This document shows, in pieces, positions 55,741 to 64,000 of a stretch of DNA of 64,000 nucleotides. A program made the translations under genes and the position numbers. This DNA comes from Pseudomonas citri. GTDB taxonomy: Bacteria > Pseudomonadota > Gammaproteobacteria > Pseudomonadales > Pseudomonadaceae. The stretch covers positions 62,001-126,000 of the forward strand of contig NZ_JAODAB010000006.1 of NCBI RefSeq assembly GCF_025336485.1, given 5' to 3'. Each line of letters starts with the position of its first letter. The stretch's first letter is position 1. The notes under the pieces are model-generated. The model saw only the letters and a program-made list of their open reading frames with translations, had not been told where the DNA came from and searched no databases.

Positions 55741-58463
55741 CAAGCCTCCTGTTTCTTCAGCATGAGCAGGCTGAGTCCGGTGAAACCGAGGAAAAATCCC
55801 GCCAACGCCAGGCATTGCGGCCACAGCTGGCGCAGGTCGAGAGCCTTGGTGAAGGTCCCGACGGCGATGTCCAGGAAGTATCCGGCGGGAAACAACTGGC
55901 CCATCACCGAGGCCGCACCGCCCAGGGAAGAGCGGGGCACGATCAGCCCGGAGAACTGGATAGTCGGCAGGCTGGTGAGGATCATCGTGCCGAGGATCGC
56001 GGCGATCTGGGTGCGGGTGAACGCCGAGATCAACAGGCCCATGCTGGTGGTCGCCAGCACGTAGAGCAAGCCGCCGAAGGCCAGCGTGAGGCCGCTGCCC
56101 TTGAACGGCACGCCGAACAGCCAGCGATTCATCGCCGTCAGCAAGGCGAGGTTGATCAGGCTGACCGCCAGGTAGGGCGCTTGCTTGCCGAGCAGGAATT
56201 CCAGGCGCGTCAGGGGCGTGGCGTAGAAGTTGGTGATTGAACCCAACTCCTTTTCCCGGACGATGCCCAGGGCCGTCAGCATGGCCGGGATGAATGCGAG
56301 GATCAGCGCCATCACCCCCGGGCCGATGGCGTTGACGCTGACCACGTCCTGATTGTAGCGGAACCGGGTTTCCAGCCTGGCCGTGGCAGATGGGTTCTGC
56401 GCCACGCTGCTCTGTTCGGCCAGTTGTTCGAGGTTGGCCTGATGCACCGCCTCGACGTAGTTGCGACTGGTCTCGGCGCGAAATGGCATGCCGCCGTCCA
56501 GCCAGGCGCCGACCGTGGGTTGTCGACTGGCAAACAGGTCGCGGCCGAAACCCGGCGGGATCTCCAGCGCCAATTTGATTTCCGAACGTTGCAAGCGTCG
56601 GTGCAGTTCGCCGGCATTGCGGATCGCTGGCTGCTCCTCGAAATAACGCGAGCCGCGAAATGCTTCCAGATAGGCACGGCTTTGCGGGCTCTGATCTTGA
56701 TCGAACACGGCAAACGCCAGTTTCTCCACGTCCAGTGAAATGCCGTAGCCAAAAATGATCATCATGAACAAGGCGCCGAGCAAGGCGAATCCGAGTCGCA
56801 CCTTGTCGCGCAACAGCTCCTTGCCTTCCCGGCTCGCGACCGCCAGCAACCGACCAAGGCGCAGGCCCGGGCGGTCTTGCAGGAGGGCGGCGCTGTCCAG
56901 GGTCACGGGGGCGGAATCTTGTCGTGTCTCGCCCTGGGCTTGTTCCAGGCAAGTGACGAACGCCGCTTCCAGGGTCTGGCCATTGAACTGGGCCTGTAGG
57001 GCCGCCGGTGTGTCGCAGGCCAGGACTTTGCCGGCGTGCATCAGCGAAATCCGGTCGCAGCGCTGGGCTTCGTTCATGAAATGGGTGGAAAGGAAAATGG
57101 TCACGCCCTGTTCGCGGGACAACTCGACCAGCAACCGCCAGAAGTCGTCGCGCGCCGCCGGGTCGACGCCGGAGGTCGGCTCATCGAGGATCAGCACTTC
57201 CGGACGGTGCAGCACCGCCACCGCCAGGGACAGACGCTGGCGCAGGCCCAGGGGCAGTGCACCGGAAGGTTGGTCGGCCAGCGCCTGGAGGTTGAAGCGC
57301 TGGATCAACGCCTCGATGCGCGGGCGGCTGTCGGCCGGCGGCAGGTCGAACAGCCTGGCGTGCAAGTCCAGGTTCTGGCGCACGCTCAATTCGCCGTACA
57401 GTGAAAAACTCTGGGACATGAAGCCTACCCGTTTGCGGGTGGCGAGGTCCTTGGCGTCGACCGGGTTGCCCAACAGGCGGGCGTCGCCTTCGCTGGCGGG
57501 GATCAGCCCGGTCAGCACTTTCATGGTGGTGGTCTTGCCGCAGCCATTGGAGCCCAGGAAGCCGAAGATCTCGCCGCGCCCGATGGCGAAACTGACGCTG
57601 TCGACCGCAGTGAAATCACCGAAACGCAAGGTGAGGTCTCGGGCCTGGATGGCGATTTCGGTGTTGTCGTCGGTCCTGGGAGGAATGACCAGTGGCCCGG
57701 CGTCGCGAACCTTGCTGCCCTGGAAGTGCGTGAAGGCCGAGTCGAGCTTGCCGTCGGGCGTGACGACCGCCAGCTCGGTGCTCAGCCCCTGGGCGATCAG
57801 GCGACCACCGTCGAGCATCAGGCAATGCTCGAATTGCTCGGCCTCTTCCATATACGCCGTGGCAACCAGCAAGGTCAGTTGCGGACGTTGGCGGCGGACG
57901 TCTTCGATCAGCTCCCAAAAGCGTCGGCGAGACAAAGGATCGACGCCCGTGGTGGGTTCATCAAGGATCAGCAGGTCCGGTTCGTGGATCAGCGCGCAAC
58001 ACAGGCCGAGCTTCTGCTTCATCCCACCGGACAGCTTACCGGCCGGGCGGTCGGCAAAGCGCTGCAGGTCGGTGGCGAGCAGCAATTGGCCCATGCGCTG
58101 CTCGCATTCCTTCTTCGATAGTCCGAACAGCGTGCCGAAAAAACCGATGTTCTCGCGTATCGACAGGTCAGGATAAAGATTGCCGCCCAGCCCTTGGGGC
58201 ATGAACGCAATGCGTCGATAGAGGGTCTTGCGATGCCGTCGGTTCTCGATCGAGGCGCCCAGTACGTGCAGTTGGCCTCCCTGGCGTTTCTTGACCCCGG
58301 CGATCAACCCCAGCAGGCTCGATTTGCCTGCCCCATCGGGGCCGATCAGGCCGCAGCGCGTACCGGCGGGCAGGCTGAAGCTGATATCGCTCAAGGCGCT
58401 GTAGGCGCCGTAGCGGTGCTCGAGTCCCGAGGCTTGCAGCGCCGGTTCGTTGAGCGAACTCAT
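55740..58463 (-). CDS. RbbA-type ABC transporter: two ATPase domains plus permease
   Basis: 907 residues from ATG 58463 (six extra residues upstream are rejected as it overlaps HlyD by ATGA). Domain 1 (about 15-250): GLIGPDGAGKSSLL, LSGGMKQKLGLC, LLILDEPTTGVDP. Domain 2 (about 275-510): GSNGCGKTTTMKVL, LPLGLRQRLSLA, VLILDEPTSGVDP. From about residue 540 an ABC-2 permease (EKELGSITNFYATPLTRLEFLLGK). YhiH/RbbA-like exporter. Confidence 0.93.
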   Translation of the reverse strand: MSSLNEPALQASGLEHRYGAYSALSDISFSLPAGTRCGLIGPDGAGKSSLLGLIAGVKKRQGGQLHVLGASIENRRHRKTLYRRIAFMPQGLGGNLYPDLSIRENIGFFGTLFGLSKKECEQRMGQLLLATDLQRFADRPAGKLSGGMKQKLGLCCALIHEPDLLILDEPTTGVDPLSRRRFWELIEDVRRQRPQLTLLVATAYMEEAEQFEHCLMLDGGRLIAQGLSTELAVVTPDGKLDSAFTHFQGSKVRDAGPLVIPPRTDDNTEIAIQARDLTLRFGDFTAVDSVSFAIGRGEIFGFLGSNGCGKTTTMKVLTGLIPASEGDARLLGNPVDAKDLATRKRVGFMSQSFSLYGELSVRQNLDLHARLFDLPPADSRPRIEALIQRFNLQALADQPSGALPLGLRQRLSLAVAVLHRPEVLILDEPTSGVDPAARDDFWRLLVELSREQGVTIFLSTHFMNEAQRCDRISLMHAGKVLACDTPAALQAQFNGQTLEAAFVTCLEQAQGETRQDSAPVTLDSAALLQDRPGLRLGRLLAVASREGKELLRDKVRLGFALLGALFMMIIFGYGISLDVEKLAFAVFDQDQSPQSRAYLEAFRGSRYFEEQPAIRNAGELHRRLQRSEIKLALEIPPGFGRDLFASRQPTVGAWLDGGMPFRAETSRNYVEAVHQANLEQLAEQSSVAQNPSATARLETRFRYNQDVVSVNAIGPGVMALILAFIPAMLTALGIVREKELGSITNFYATPLTRLEFLLGKQAPYLAVSLINLALLTAMNRWLFGVPFKGSGLTLAFGGLLYVLATTSMGLLISAFTRTQIAAILGTMILTSLPTIQFSGLIVPRSSLGGAASVMGQLFPAGYFLDIAVGTFTKALDLRQLWPQCLALAGFFLGFTGLSLLMLKKQEA

Positions 58464-59425
58464 TGCAGGTTGGCCGGCCATTCGACGGGGACGATGCGGA
58501 CATAACCGGCGCCGGGCATGCCGGGTTTGGCCTGGGGGACTTCGCCGGGGCGGGTCAGGTGGACCTTGACCCGAAACACCAGCTTCTGGCGCTCATCGCG
58601 GGTTTCGACTTCCTTGGGGGTGAACTGGGATTTGGCGGAGACAAAACTGATCCTTGCCGGCAACGGTCGTTCGGGCAAGGCGTCGAGCAGCAGGCGCGCT
58701 TCGTCACCCACGGCAAGTTTCCCGGCCACGGATGCCGGCAGGTACAGGTTCATGTATTGGTCGTTCGGGTCGATCATCAACAGCACGCGCCCGCCCGCGC
58801 CCAGCACTTCTCCCGGTTCGGCCAGGCGCAGTTGGATGACCCCGTCGATGGGGGCGCGCAAGCTGCTGTCGTCTATTTCGCTGGTCAATTGGGCGACCTG
58901 GGCCTGGGTCGCGCCGATCGCGGCAGTTGCAGCCGACACCTGGGCCCGGGCGGCGTTGAGCGCCGCATTCGCGGTGTCCATGCGAGCTTGTTGCTGGTCG
59001 ATAGCCTGGCCGCTGGCATAGCCGCGCTTGAACAGCTCCTGGGTCCGCTTGAGTTCCTGGTGGGCGAGCAGTTGTTCGCTCTGGCGCAGTTGCACGTTGG
59101 CCTCGTTGGCGGCGAGGTTCTCCCGGGCCCGGATCACCTCGGCTTCCGCCTGGCTGCGCTGGGCCTCCAGCGTGCGGGTGTCCATGCGCGCCAGCAATTG
59201 GCCTTTGGTGACCTTGTCGCCCTCGTGGACCTGGACGTCGGCCAGGCGCCCGGGCGACTTGCTGGCGATCTGGACTTCGGTCGCCTCGAGGCGACCGTTG
59301 CCCATGCTCAAGCCGTCCGGCAGGCGGTCATGCCGGGATTTCCAGTAGCCGAAGCCGCCGGCGGCCAGCAGCACGGTCAGCAATGCGAGGGCAAAGAAAC
59401 GAGAAGTACGTGGGTTCGTGGACAT
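58460..59425 (-). CDS. HlyD-family membrane fusion protein
   Basis: 321 residues from ATG 59425, or 3 more from 59434. N-terminal membrane anchor (FFALALLTVLLAAGGFGYW), lipoyl halves (VQIASKSPGRLADVQV and DSSLRAPIDGVIQLRL), coiled coil between (AEAEVIRARENLAANEANVQL). YbhG/EmrA-like adaptor bridging the ABC exporter to an outer-membrane channel, which is not encoded here. First gene of the three-gene exporter operon. Confidence 0.93.
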   Translation of the reverse strand: MSTNPRTSRFFALALLTVLLAAGGFGYWKSRHDRLPDGLSMGNGRLEATEVQIASKSPGRLADVQVHEGDKVTKGQLLARMDTRTLEAQRSQAEAEVIRARENLAANEANVQLRQSEQLLAHQELKRTQELFKRGYASGQAIDQQQARMDTANAALNAARAQVSAATAAIGATQAQVAQLTSEIDDSSLRAPIDGVIQLRLAEPGEVLGAGGRVLLMIDPNDQYMNLYLPASVAGKLAVGDEARLLLDALPERPLPARISFVSAKSQFTPKEVETRDERQKLVFRVKVHLTRPGEVPQAKPGMPGAGYVRIVPVEWPANLQ

Positions 59426-59506
59426 GTGCGGCATCCTGCGGCAATAGCATGAGAGTCTGCAGGATCGCTGACAGACCCGGCTTGATGTCCATCAACTCTT
59501 GAACGA

Positions 59507-59956
59507 TCAGCGCAGTGCGAGCACCGTCGCCCATTGCTCGGCCGTCACTGGCATCACCGACAGTCGCGAGCCTTTCTGCACCAACGGCATTTCGGCCAGG
59601 GCAGTCTGTTGCTTGAGATAGTCGAGCTTCAGTACGCGGGCAAACGTCTCGACATGGGCCACGTCGATCGCGGTCCAGGGGTTTTTCTCCGGGCTGGCCT
59701 TGGGGTCGAAATAATGACTGTCCGGGTCCAGGGCTGTCGGATCGGGATACGCTGCCTGGATGATTTTGCCGATGCCGGCGATGCCCGGCTCGGGGCAACT
59801 GGAGTGGTAAAAGAAAAATGAATCGCCCGCCACCATGGTCCGCAGAAAATTGCGCGCCTGGTAGTTGCGCACCCCGTCCCAGCATGCCTGACCGAGTTTT
59901 GCCAGGGCTTGGATGGACAACTCGTCGGGCTCGGATTTCATCAGCCAATAGGCCAT
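59507..59956 (-). CDS. EVE domain protein
   Basis: 149 residues. Opens MAYWLMKSEPDELSI and has WDGVRNYQARNFLR, GDSFFFYHSSCPEPG and GIGKII, the hallmarks of the EVE (PUA-like) domain. Thought to bind modified bases. No fusion to other domains. Usually single in pseudomonads near ygfA/zapA. Confidence 0.92.
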   Translation of the reverse strand: MAYWLMKSEPDELSIQALAKLGQACWDGVRNYQARNFLRTMVAGDSFFFYHSSCPEPGIAGIGKIIQAAYPDPTALDPDSHYFDPKASPEKNPWTAIDVAHVETFARVLKLDYLKQQTALAEMPLVQKGSRLSVMPVTAEQWATVLALR

Positions 59957-60149
59957 GTTTTCTACTCCTGGGCGATGATGAAAAAAAGTTCAGCGATTTT
60001 ATGACAAACCGACAGTCGGTTGACGCCAGAGTTTGCGTGACGGTTCAGGTTGCCGCAAAATGCCGGCCTCCAAGCTTGACGCTGCTGCACGGCCAAATAA
60101 GAAAACCGCTGCTGTCATCGTGTGGGATATGCCTTGAGGGGGGCAATCG

Positions 60150-60296
60150 ATGAAACGCAAACCGGATTTGTTGTGGATCTTGGTCATTCTGTTCGGCCTG
60201 GGTGTCGTGACCACGGGTTACGCCCAGAGCTTGTGGGCCAGCAAGGCCGAAACACCCGTGGACGTCACCCAACCCGCGCCGTCGCTTAAACGCTGA
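60150..60296 (+). CDS. Small single-span membrane protein, 48 residues
   Basis: Read directly: ATG 60150 preceded by GAGGGGGG, stop TGA 60294-60296. Sequence begins MKRKPDLLWILVILFGLGV and has one hydrophobic helix (residues 7-22), a TTGYAQSLWASK segment and a Pro-rich end. Positively charged N-terminus suggests N-in topology. I do not recognise a family. Codon use and ribosome site suggest it is real. Confidence 0.7.
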   Translation: MKRKPDLLWILVILFGLGVVTTGYAQSLWASKAETPVDVTQPAPSLKR

Positions 60297-60325
60297 ACCG
60301 TCTTCCAGGCGCCGCCGAGTGGCGC

Positions 60326-60931
60326 CTATTGCGCGATGTACCATTGCCGGTCACTGACCGTTCCTTGCAGTGGTACGTCCCAACTTGCTTGTGCCAAGCG
60401 TTCGACTTTCTGACACTCATGAGCCAGGCCCAGCAATGTCGGCTTGCACCACTGCTTGCGCCTCGCCAGGTACGCCAGGCTTCGATCATAGAAGCCGCCT
60501 CCCATGCCCAGCCGACCGCCGACATCGTCAAAACCCACCAAGGGCAATAGCACCAGGTCCAGCGCCCAGGCCTTGCGTTGGCGGGCGATGTTCTTGCGCG
60601 GCTCCGGGATACGAAACCGATTGGGCTGCATTTTTTCGCCGGGATGGATGCGCTGGAAAACCATCTTGGTCTGCGGCCAGGGGCTGAGCACCGGCAGATA
60701 GGTGGCCTTGCCTCGGCGCTGGGCTGCGCGCAGCAGCAGGCGCGGATCGATTTCGCCATCGTTGGGCAGGTACAGGGCGATGTGGCGGGCTCGGCGAAAC
60801 AACGGGTGCTGGGCCAGTTGTCGATAGAGCCCGCGGGCGGCATCGCGTTGCTGGGCGGGAGTCAGGGCTCGACGGGCCTGGCGCAGCAGGCGTCGCAGTT
60901 GCGGGCGGGGCAGCAGCGCAGGGTCGCTCAT
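60326..60931 (-). CDS. 5-formyltetrahydrofolate cyclo-ligase
   Basis: 201 residues. Converts 5-formyl-THF to methenyl-THF with ATP. YgfA family: ALYLPNDGEIDPRLLL, LLPLVGFDDVGGRLGMGGGFYDRSL near residues 127-150 (key: GRLGMGGGFYDR). Located downstream of 6S RNA on the same strand, the standard ssrS-ygfA arrangement. Confidence 0.94.
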   Translation of the reverse strand: MSDPALLPRPQLRRLLRQARRALTPAQQRDAARGLYRQLAQHPLFRRARHIALYLPNDGEIDPRLLLRAAQRRGKATYLPVLSPWPQTKMVFQRIHPGEKMQPNRFRIPEPRKNIARQRKAWALDLVLLPLVGFDDVGGRLGMGGGFYDRSLAYLARRKQWCKPTLLGLAHECQKVERLAQASWDVPLQGTVSDRQWYIAQ

Positions 60932-61007
60932 GTCCGGACTTCGAGATTGGCTACGGCTTTACAGCGTAACCGCAAATGGCCTGGCTCGAAAATGCCTGGG
61001 CCAGACA

Positions 61008-61038
61008 CAACAATGCCAGTCGTGATGACTGGCATTGT
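61008..61038. terminator. 12-bp stem at 6S RNA 3' side
   Basis: ACAATGCCAGTC (61010-61021) pairs with GACTGGCATTGT (61027-61038). T tract is weak on the minus strand, so it may be an end structure rather than a strong terminator. Confidence 0.55.
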
Positions 61039-61047
61039 CTGAAAATC

Positions 61048-61228
61048 CAGGCTCCCCGGATGAACCGCTGTCGGCTTAGCCCTTGAACCCGAGAGTTCAA
61101 GGTGGAAGTTGCAGGGGGCGTTAAGGCTTTCCGTCAAGCGGACATGCACACCGGCCCCAACGTGCAACCCCCGTGGTTGTGCGTATCGGCTCAGGGACAT
61201 CACCAACTGGCAAGCACCCCAGGGAGTG
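61048..61228 (-). ncRNA. ssrS: 6S RNA
   Basis: About 180 nt, read leftward between zapA and the cyclo-ligase gene. The 5' part ACTCCCTGGGG pairs with the 3' part CCGGGGAGC. Inner segments match pseudomonad 6S RNA: CCTGAGCCGATACGCACAAC, GGGGTTGCACGTTGGGGCC and GGTTCAAGGGCTAAGCCGAC. A TATACT box sits at 61234-61239. Binds sigma-70 RNA polymerase in stationary phase. The exact ends are approximate. Confidence 0.92.
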
Positions 61229-61258
61229 GCGCCAGTATACCCCAGGCTGCCTCGCGAA

Positions 61259-61573
61259 TCAGCCCTTGCTGACGTCCGGATCGGTGGCCAGCACCAAATC
61301 CACTCGCTCGAGCAGGTCGCGCACCTGTTCGCGGGTCGAGCCGCTGACCTGCACCGGCGTATCCTGGCGATGCAGCAGGTCGTGGGTAATGTTCAAGGCG
61401 GCCATGACGGCGATCCGGTCGGCACCGATGACCTTGCCGCTGCTACGGATCTCGCGCATCTTGCCGTCCAGGTAGCGGGCGGCACTCACCAGGTTGCTGC
61501 GCTCTTCCTGGGGACAGATGATCGAATACTCTTTATCGAGGATCTGCACGGTAACGCTATTGCTTGAACTCAT
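61259..61573 (-). CDS. zapA: Cell division protein ZapA
   Basis: 104 residues. VTVQILDKEYSIICPQEE, then ADRIAVMAALNITHDLL and a C-terminal coiled coil. Cross-links FtsZ filaments at the Z ring. Overlaps the upstream ZapB-like gene by 4 nt. Followed by 6S RNA. Confidence 0.95.
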   Translation of the reverse strand: MSSSNSVTVQILDKEYSIICPQEERSNLVSAARYLDGKMREIRSSGKVIGADRIAVMAALNITHDLLHRQDTPVQVSGSTREQVRDLLERVDLVLATDPDVSKG

Positions 61574-61779
61574 GAGTCTTGCTCCAGGGCCTTGAGGCGC
61601 GAAATCATCGATTCGACCTTACGCCGGGCGATTTCGTTTTTTTCAATGAGGTGCGCGCGTTCCTCGCGCCAGGTTTTTTCCTGAGCTAATAGGAGTCTGT
61701 TTTGGCTCTTAAGTTGCTCGACCCGGTCAATTAGCAATTCGAGTCTGGCCATCAGCGCTTGCAGGTCGTTGTCTTCCAT
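61570..61779 (-). CDS. TIGR02449 coiled-coil protein (ZapB-like)
   Basis: 69 residues from ATG 61779; longer reading adds 15 non-homologous residues. All coiled coil with heptads: LQALMARLELLIDRVEQL, then RLLLAQEKTWREERAHL. Probably the partner of ZapA at midcell. Confidence 0.88.
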   Translation of the reverse strand: MEDNDLQALMARLELLIDRVEQLKSQNRLLLAQEKTWREERAHLIEKNEIARRKVESMISRLKALEQDS

Positions 61780-61908
61780 TGTGTCCACTGAAGATTGTGT
61801 CTGATGGAGGGCGGTGGGTCGCACGGCCTTTATGGTTTTGGCGAGTCTGTCGATGTAGGATACAAGGCCTCCATTCTAGACATAGCGCCGTCTGGCGCCT
61901 AGCTGCCC

Positions 61909-62463
61909 ATGCCCATTCAGAATTCCCCGTATCAAGCCTTTGCCACCCTGCTGAGCACCAGCGGCCATCCCGTCTCGCCTGCCGAACTGCATGGCTTGTT
62001 GCTTGGTCGCAGCTGCGCCGGTGCCGGCTTCGAGGCCGACGGCTGGCTGGCCGACGCCGCCGAACTGCTGGAAGGCGAGCCGGCGGACAACGTCCGCAAC
62101 GCCCTCATCGGCCTGCAGGAAATGGTCAAGGGCGAGCTGACCAGCGACGACATGACCGTCGTCCTGCTGTTGCCCACCGACGATGCTCCCTTGGCCGAGC
62201 GCGCCGCTGCGCTGGGCCAGTGGTGCCAGGGCTTCCTCGCGGGCTTCGGCCTGACCCGCCGCGAATACGCATTGAGCGAAGAGGCCAAGGAAGTGTTGCA
62301 AGACCTGGCCGCGATTTCCCAGGTCCAGGATGCCCTGGAAGAGTCCGACGACGGCGAAAGCGACTACATGGAAGTGATGGAGTACCTGCGGGTCGCGCCA
62401 TTGCTGCTGTTCACCGAGACCAAGAAAACCGATGCGGCGGCCGCCAAGCCGTCCTTGCATTGA
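61909..62463 (+). CDS. UPF0149 (YecA/YgfB) family protein
   Basis: 184 residues. Helical YgfB-like fold: [21 protein letters not shown] (key: ELHGLLLGR), [29 protein letters not shown]. Function uncertain; in P. aeruginosa YgfB affects ampDh3-related resistance. Divergent from zapA and 25 nt before pepP, so likely co-transcribed with pepP and ubiH. Confidence 0.92.
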   Translation: MPIQNSPYQAFATLLSTSGHPVSPAELHGLLLGRSCAGAGFEADGWLADAAELLEGEPADNVRNALIGLQEMVKGELTSDDMTVVLLLPTDDAPLAERAAALGQWCQGFLAGFGLTRREYALSEEAKEVLQDLAAISQVQDALEESDDGESDYMEVMEYLRVAPLLLFTETKKTDAAAAKPSLH

Positions 62464-62488
62464 TTTTTAGAGGGAATACCGTCTGCCC

Positions 62489-63823
62489 ATGATTTATATC
62501 CCGAAATCGGAATACAGCCGTCGCCGCAAGGCCTTGATGGCGCAGATGGAGCCCAACAGCATTGCAATCCTGCCCGCCGCCGCGGTTGCGATCCGTAACC
62601 GCGACGTCGAGCACGTCTACCGTCAGGACAGTGACTTCCAGTACCTCAGCGGCTTTCCCGAGCCGCAAGCGGTGCTGGTGCTGATGCCGGGCCGGGCCCA
62701 TGGCCAATACATCCTCTTTTGCCGCGAGCGCAACGCCGAACGTGAATTGTGGGACGGCCTGCGGGCCGGCCAGGAAGGGGCGATCCGTGACTATGGCGCC
62801 GACGACGCGTTTCCCATCACCGATATAGACGACATCCTGCCGGGCCTGATCGAAGGCCGCGACCGGGTCTATTCGGCCATGGGCAGCAACCCGGAATTCG
62901 ACCGGCACCTGATGGAGTGGATCAACGTGATTCGCTCAAAGGCCCACCTCGGCGCCCAGCCGCCGAACGAATTCGTTGCCCTGGATCACCTGCTGCACGA
63001 CATGCGCCTGTATAAATCAGCCGCGGAAGTGAAGGTGATGCGCGAAGCGGCGCGGATTTCCGCCCAGGCACATGTCCGGGCGATGCAGGCGGCGCGACCG
63101 GGGCTGTACGAATACAGCCTGGAAGCCGAGCTGGATTATGAATTCCGCAAGGGCGGGGCAAAGATGCCGGCCTATGGCTCGATCGTCGCGGCAGGCAACA
63201 ACAGTTGCATCCTGCATTACCAACAGAATGACGCGCTGCTCAAGGACGGTGACCTGGTGCTGATCGACGCCGGTTGTGAAATCGACTGCTATGCCAGCGA
63301 TATCACGCGCACCTGGCCAGTCAACGGCAAGTTTTCGCCCGAGCAGAAGGCGATCTATGAAGTGGTGCTGGCCGCCCAGGAAGCGGCATTTGCCGAGATC
63401 GCACCGAACAAGCACTGGAACCAGGCGCATGAAGCCACGGTCCGGGTCATCACCGAGGGGCTGGTGCGGCTGGGGCTGCTGGCAGGTGAGGTGGACGAAT
63501 TGATCGCCAGCGAGGCCCACCGGGCGTTCTACATGCACCGCGCCGGTCACTGGCTGGGCCTAGACGTGCACGATGTGGGCGAGTACCGGGTTGGTGGCGA
63601 ATGGCGGGTACTAGAGGTCGGCATGACGTTGACGGTGGAGCCGGGCATTTACATCAGCCCGAACAACCGCGACGTGGCGAAGAAATGGCGCGGCATTGGC
63701 GTGCGCATCGAGGATGACGTGGTAGTGACCAAGACCGGTTGTGAAATCCTGACCAGCGGTGTGCCGAAAACGGTCGCCGAAATAGAGGCCCTGATGGCCG
63801 CCGCACGGGCTCGCGCAGCATGA
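62489..63823 (+). CDS. pepP: Xaa-Pro aminopeptidase
   Basis: 444 residues. N-terminal creatinase-like domain, C-terminal M24B metalloprotease. Metal ligands: Asp in LIDAGCEIDCYA, Asp in SDITRTWPV, His in HRAGHWLGLDVHD, then Glu in TVEPGIYI and Glu in GVRIEDDVV. Removes N-terminal residues before proline. Stop overlaps the ubiH ATG by ATGA. Confidence 0.96.
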   Translation: MIYIPKSEYSRRRKALMAQMEPNSIAILPAAAVAIRNRDVEHVYRQDSDFQYLSGFPEPQAVLVLMPGRAHGQYILFCRERNAERELWDGLRAGQEGAIRDYGADDAFPITDIDDILPGLIEGRDRVYSAMGSNPEFDRHLMEWINVIRSKAHLGAQPPNEFVALDHLLHDMRLYKSAAEVKVMREAARISAQAHVRAMQAARPGLYEYSLEAELDYEFRKGGAKMPAYGSIVAAGNNSCILHYQQNDALLKDGDLVLIDAGCEIDCYASDITRTWPVNGKFSPEQKAIYEVVLAAQEAAFAEIAPNKHWNQAHEATVRVITEGLVRLGLLAGEVDELIASEAHRAFYMHRAGHWLGLDVHDVGEYRVGGEWRVLEVGMTLTVEPGIYISPNNRDVAKKWRGIGVRIEDDVVVTKTGCEILTSGVPKTVAEIEALMAAARARAA

Positions 63824-64000
63824 GCCGGGTCAATGTGGCGATCGTCGGCGGTGGCCTGGTGGGCGCCAGCCTTGCCCTGGCCCTGCAGGCCGGCGCCAAG
63901 GTCCGTGGCTGGAAAATCATGTTGATCGAACCCTTCGCCCCCGGCGATGCCTGGCAGCCAAGCTACGATGCCCGTTCCTCGGCGTTGTCCTATGGCGCCC
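63820..64000 (+). CDS. ubiH: 2-octaprenyl-6-methoxyphenyl hydroxylase, N-terminus only
   Basis: About 60 residues visible. Rossmann FAD motif VAIVGGGLVGASLALAL at residues 6-22 and later DARSSALSYGA, the UbiH/COQ6 family motif. FAD-dependent ubiquinone hydroxylase. Runs past the window end. The pepP-ubiH order is conserved. Confidence 0.88.
   Translation, partial: MSRVNVAIVGGGLVGASLALALQAGAKVRGWKIMLIEPFAPGDAWQPSYDARSSALSYGA

Overview
This window is chromosomal DNA of a fluorescent pseudomonad (Pseudomonas fluorescens complex). The gene order xerC-dapF-lysA-lptM, cyaY-rnk-cyaA, argH/algR-hemC-hemD-hemX-hemY, dsbB-algQ-algP, hemB-ppk/ppx, trxA-rho, ubiD and zapA-6S RNA is the conserved Pseudomonas backbone. 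GC is high, and the spacers carry the REP palindromes typical of this group (GTGGCGAGGGGAT and GGGAGCAAGCTTGC-type cores). No tRNA, rRNA, CRISPR array or prophage was seen.

Layout. 1-4270, leftward: HAD hydrolase (cut by the window edge), xerC, a DUF484 gene, dapF, lysA and the small lipoprotein gene lptM. 4361-5802, rightward: a palindromic MITE-like element, cyaY, a DUF1289 gene, a terminator-bearing leader and rnk. 5809-9610, leftward: cyaA and two small genes. 9736-13143: a GST gene, argH (leftward) and algR, which has no adjacent sensor kinase gene. 13143-17467: a second MITE copy, hemC, a single open frame fusing hemD and hemX, and hemY. 17777-21279: dsbB, algQ (rsd), an FKBP isomerase, the Lys-Pro-Ala repeat protein AlgP and a TIGR02444 gene. 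21330-24549: an ABC-F ATPase, an MscS-type channel and a LysE exporter. 24696-27933, leftward: four envelope proteins around lpoB. 28249-35284: cytochrome c/FTR1 iron permease, elbB, DedA, hemB and ppk. 35343-39827, leftward: ppx and a four-gene amino-acid ABC importer. 40236-46889: trxA, rho with a mobile repeat lodged in its terminator, a surface acyltransferase, ubiD and a flavin/2Fe-2S reductase. 47017-49937: a ChaC-like cyclotransferase, glpT and a TonB-C protein.

49982-52820 is the clearest accessory island. It holds an S-type pyocin gene with an HNH DNase end, broken by a frameshift in a homopolymer and by an in-frame stop, next to an intact Im9-like immunity gene. It is more AT-rich than its surroundings. 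53019-59425 holds a quinone oxidoreductase, a FliL-like protein and an HlyD/ABC-ABC-permease/permease exporter operon. 59507-64000 holds an EVE protein, a 48-residue membrane protein, 5-formyl-THF cyclo-ligase, 6S RNA, zapA, a ZapB-like gene, a UPF0149 gene, pepP and the start of ubiH.

Functionally this is mostly housekeeping: lysine and peptidoglycan precursors, four steps of heme synthesis, polyphosphate turnover, arginine synthesis, ubiquinone synthesis, redox folding and transcription termination. I found no convincing undescribed multi-gene system. The most notable observations are small-scale: a MITE whose flanks place it inside the loop of the rho terminator, a second MITE family with a 144-bp copy and an internally deleted 89-bp copy, a 51-bp IS3-like relic made only of the two ends, the hemD-hemX fusion, the decayed pyocin, a probable AUA start codon, and leader RNAs of rnk and rho.
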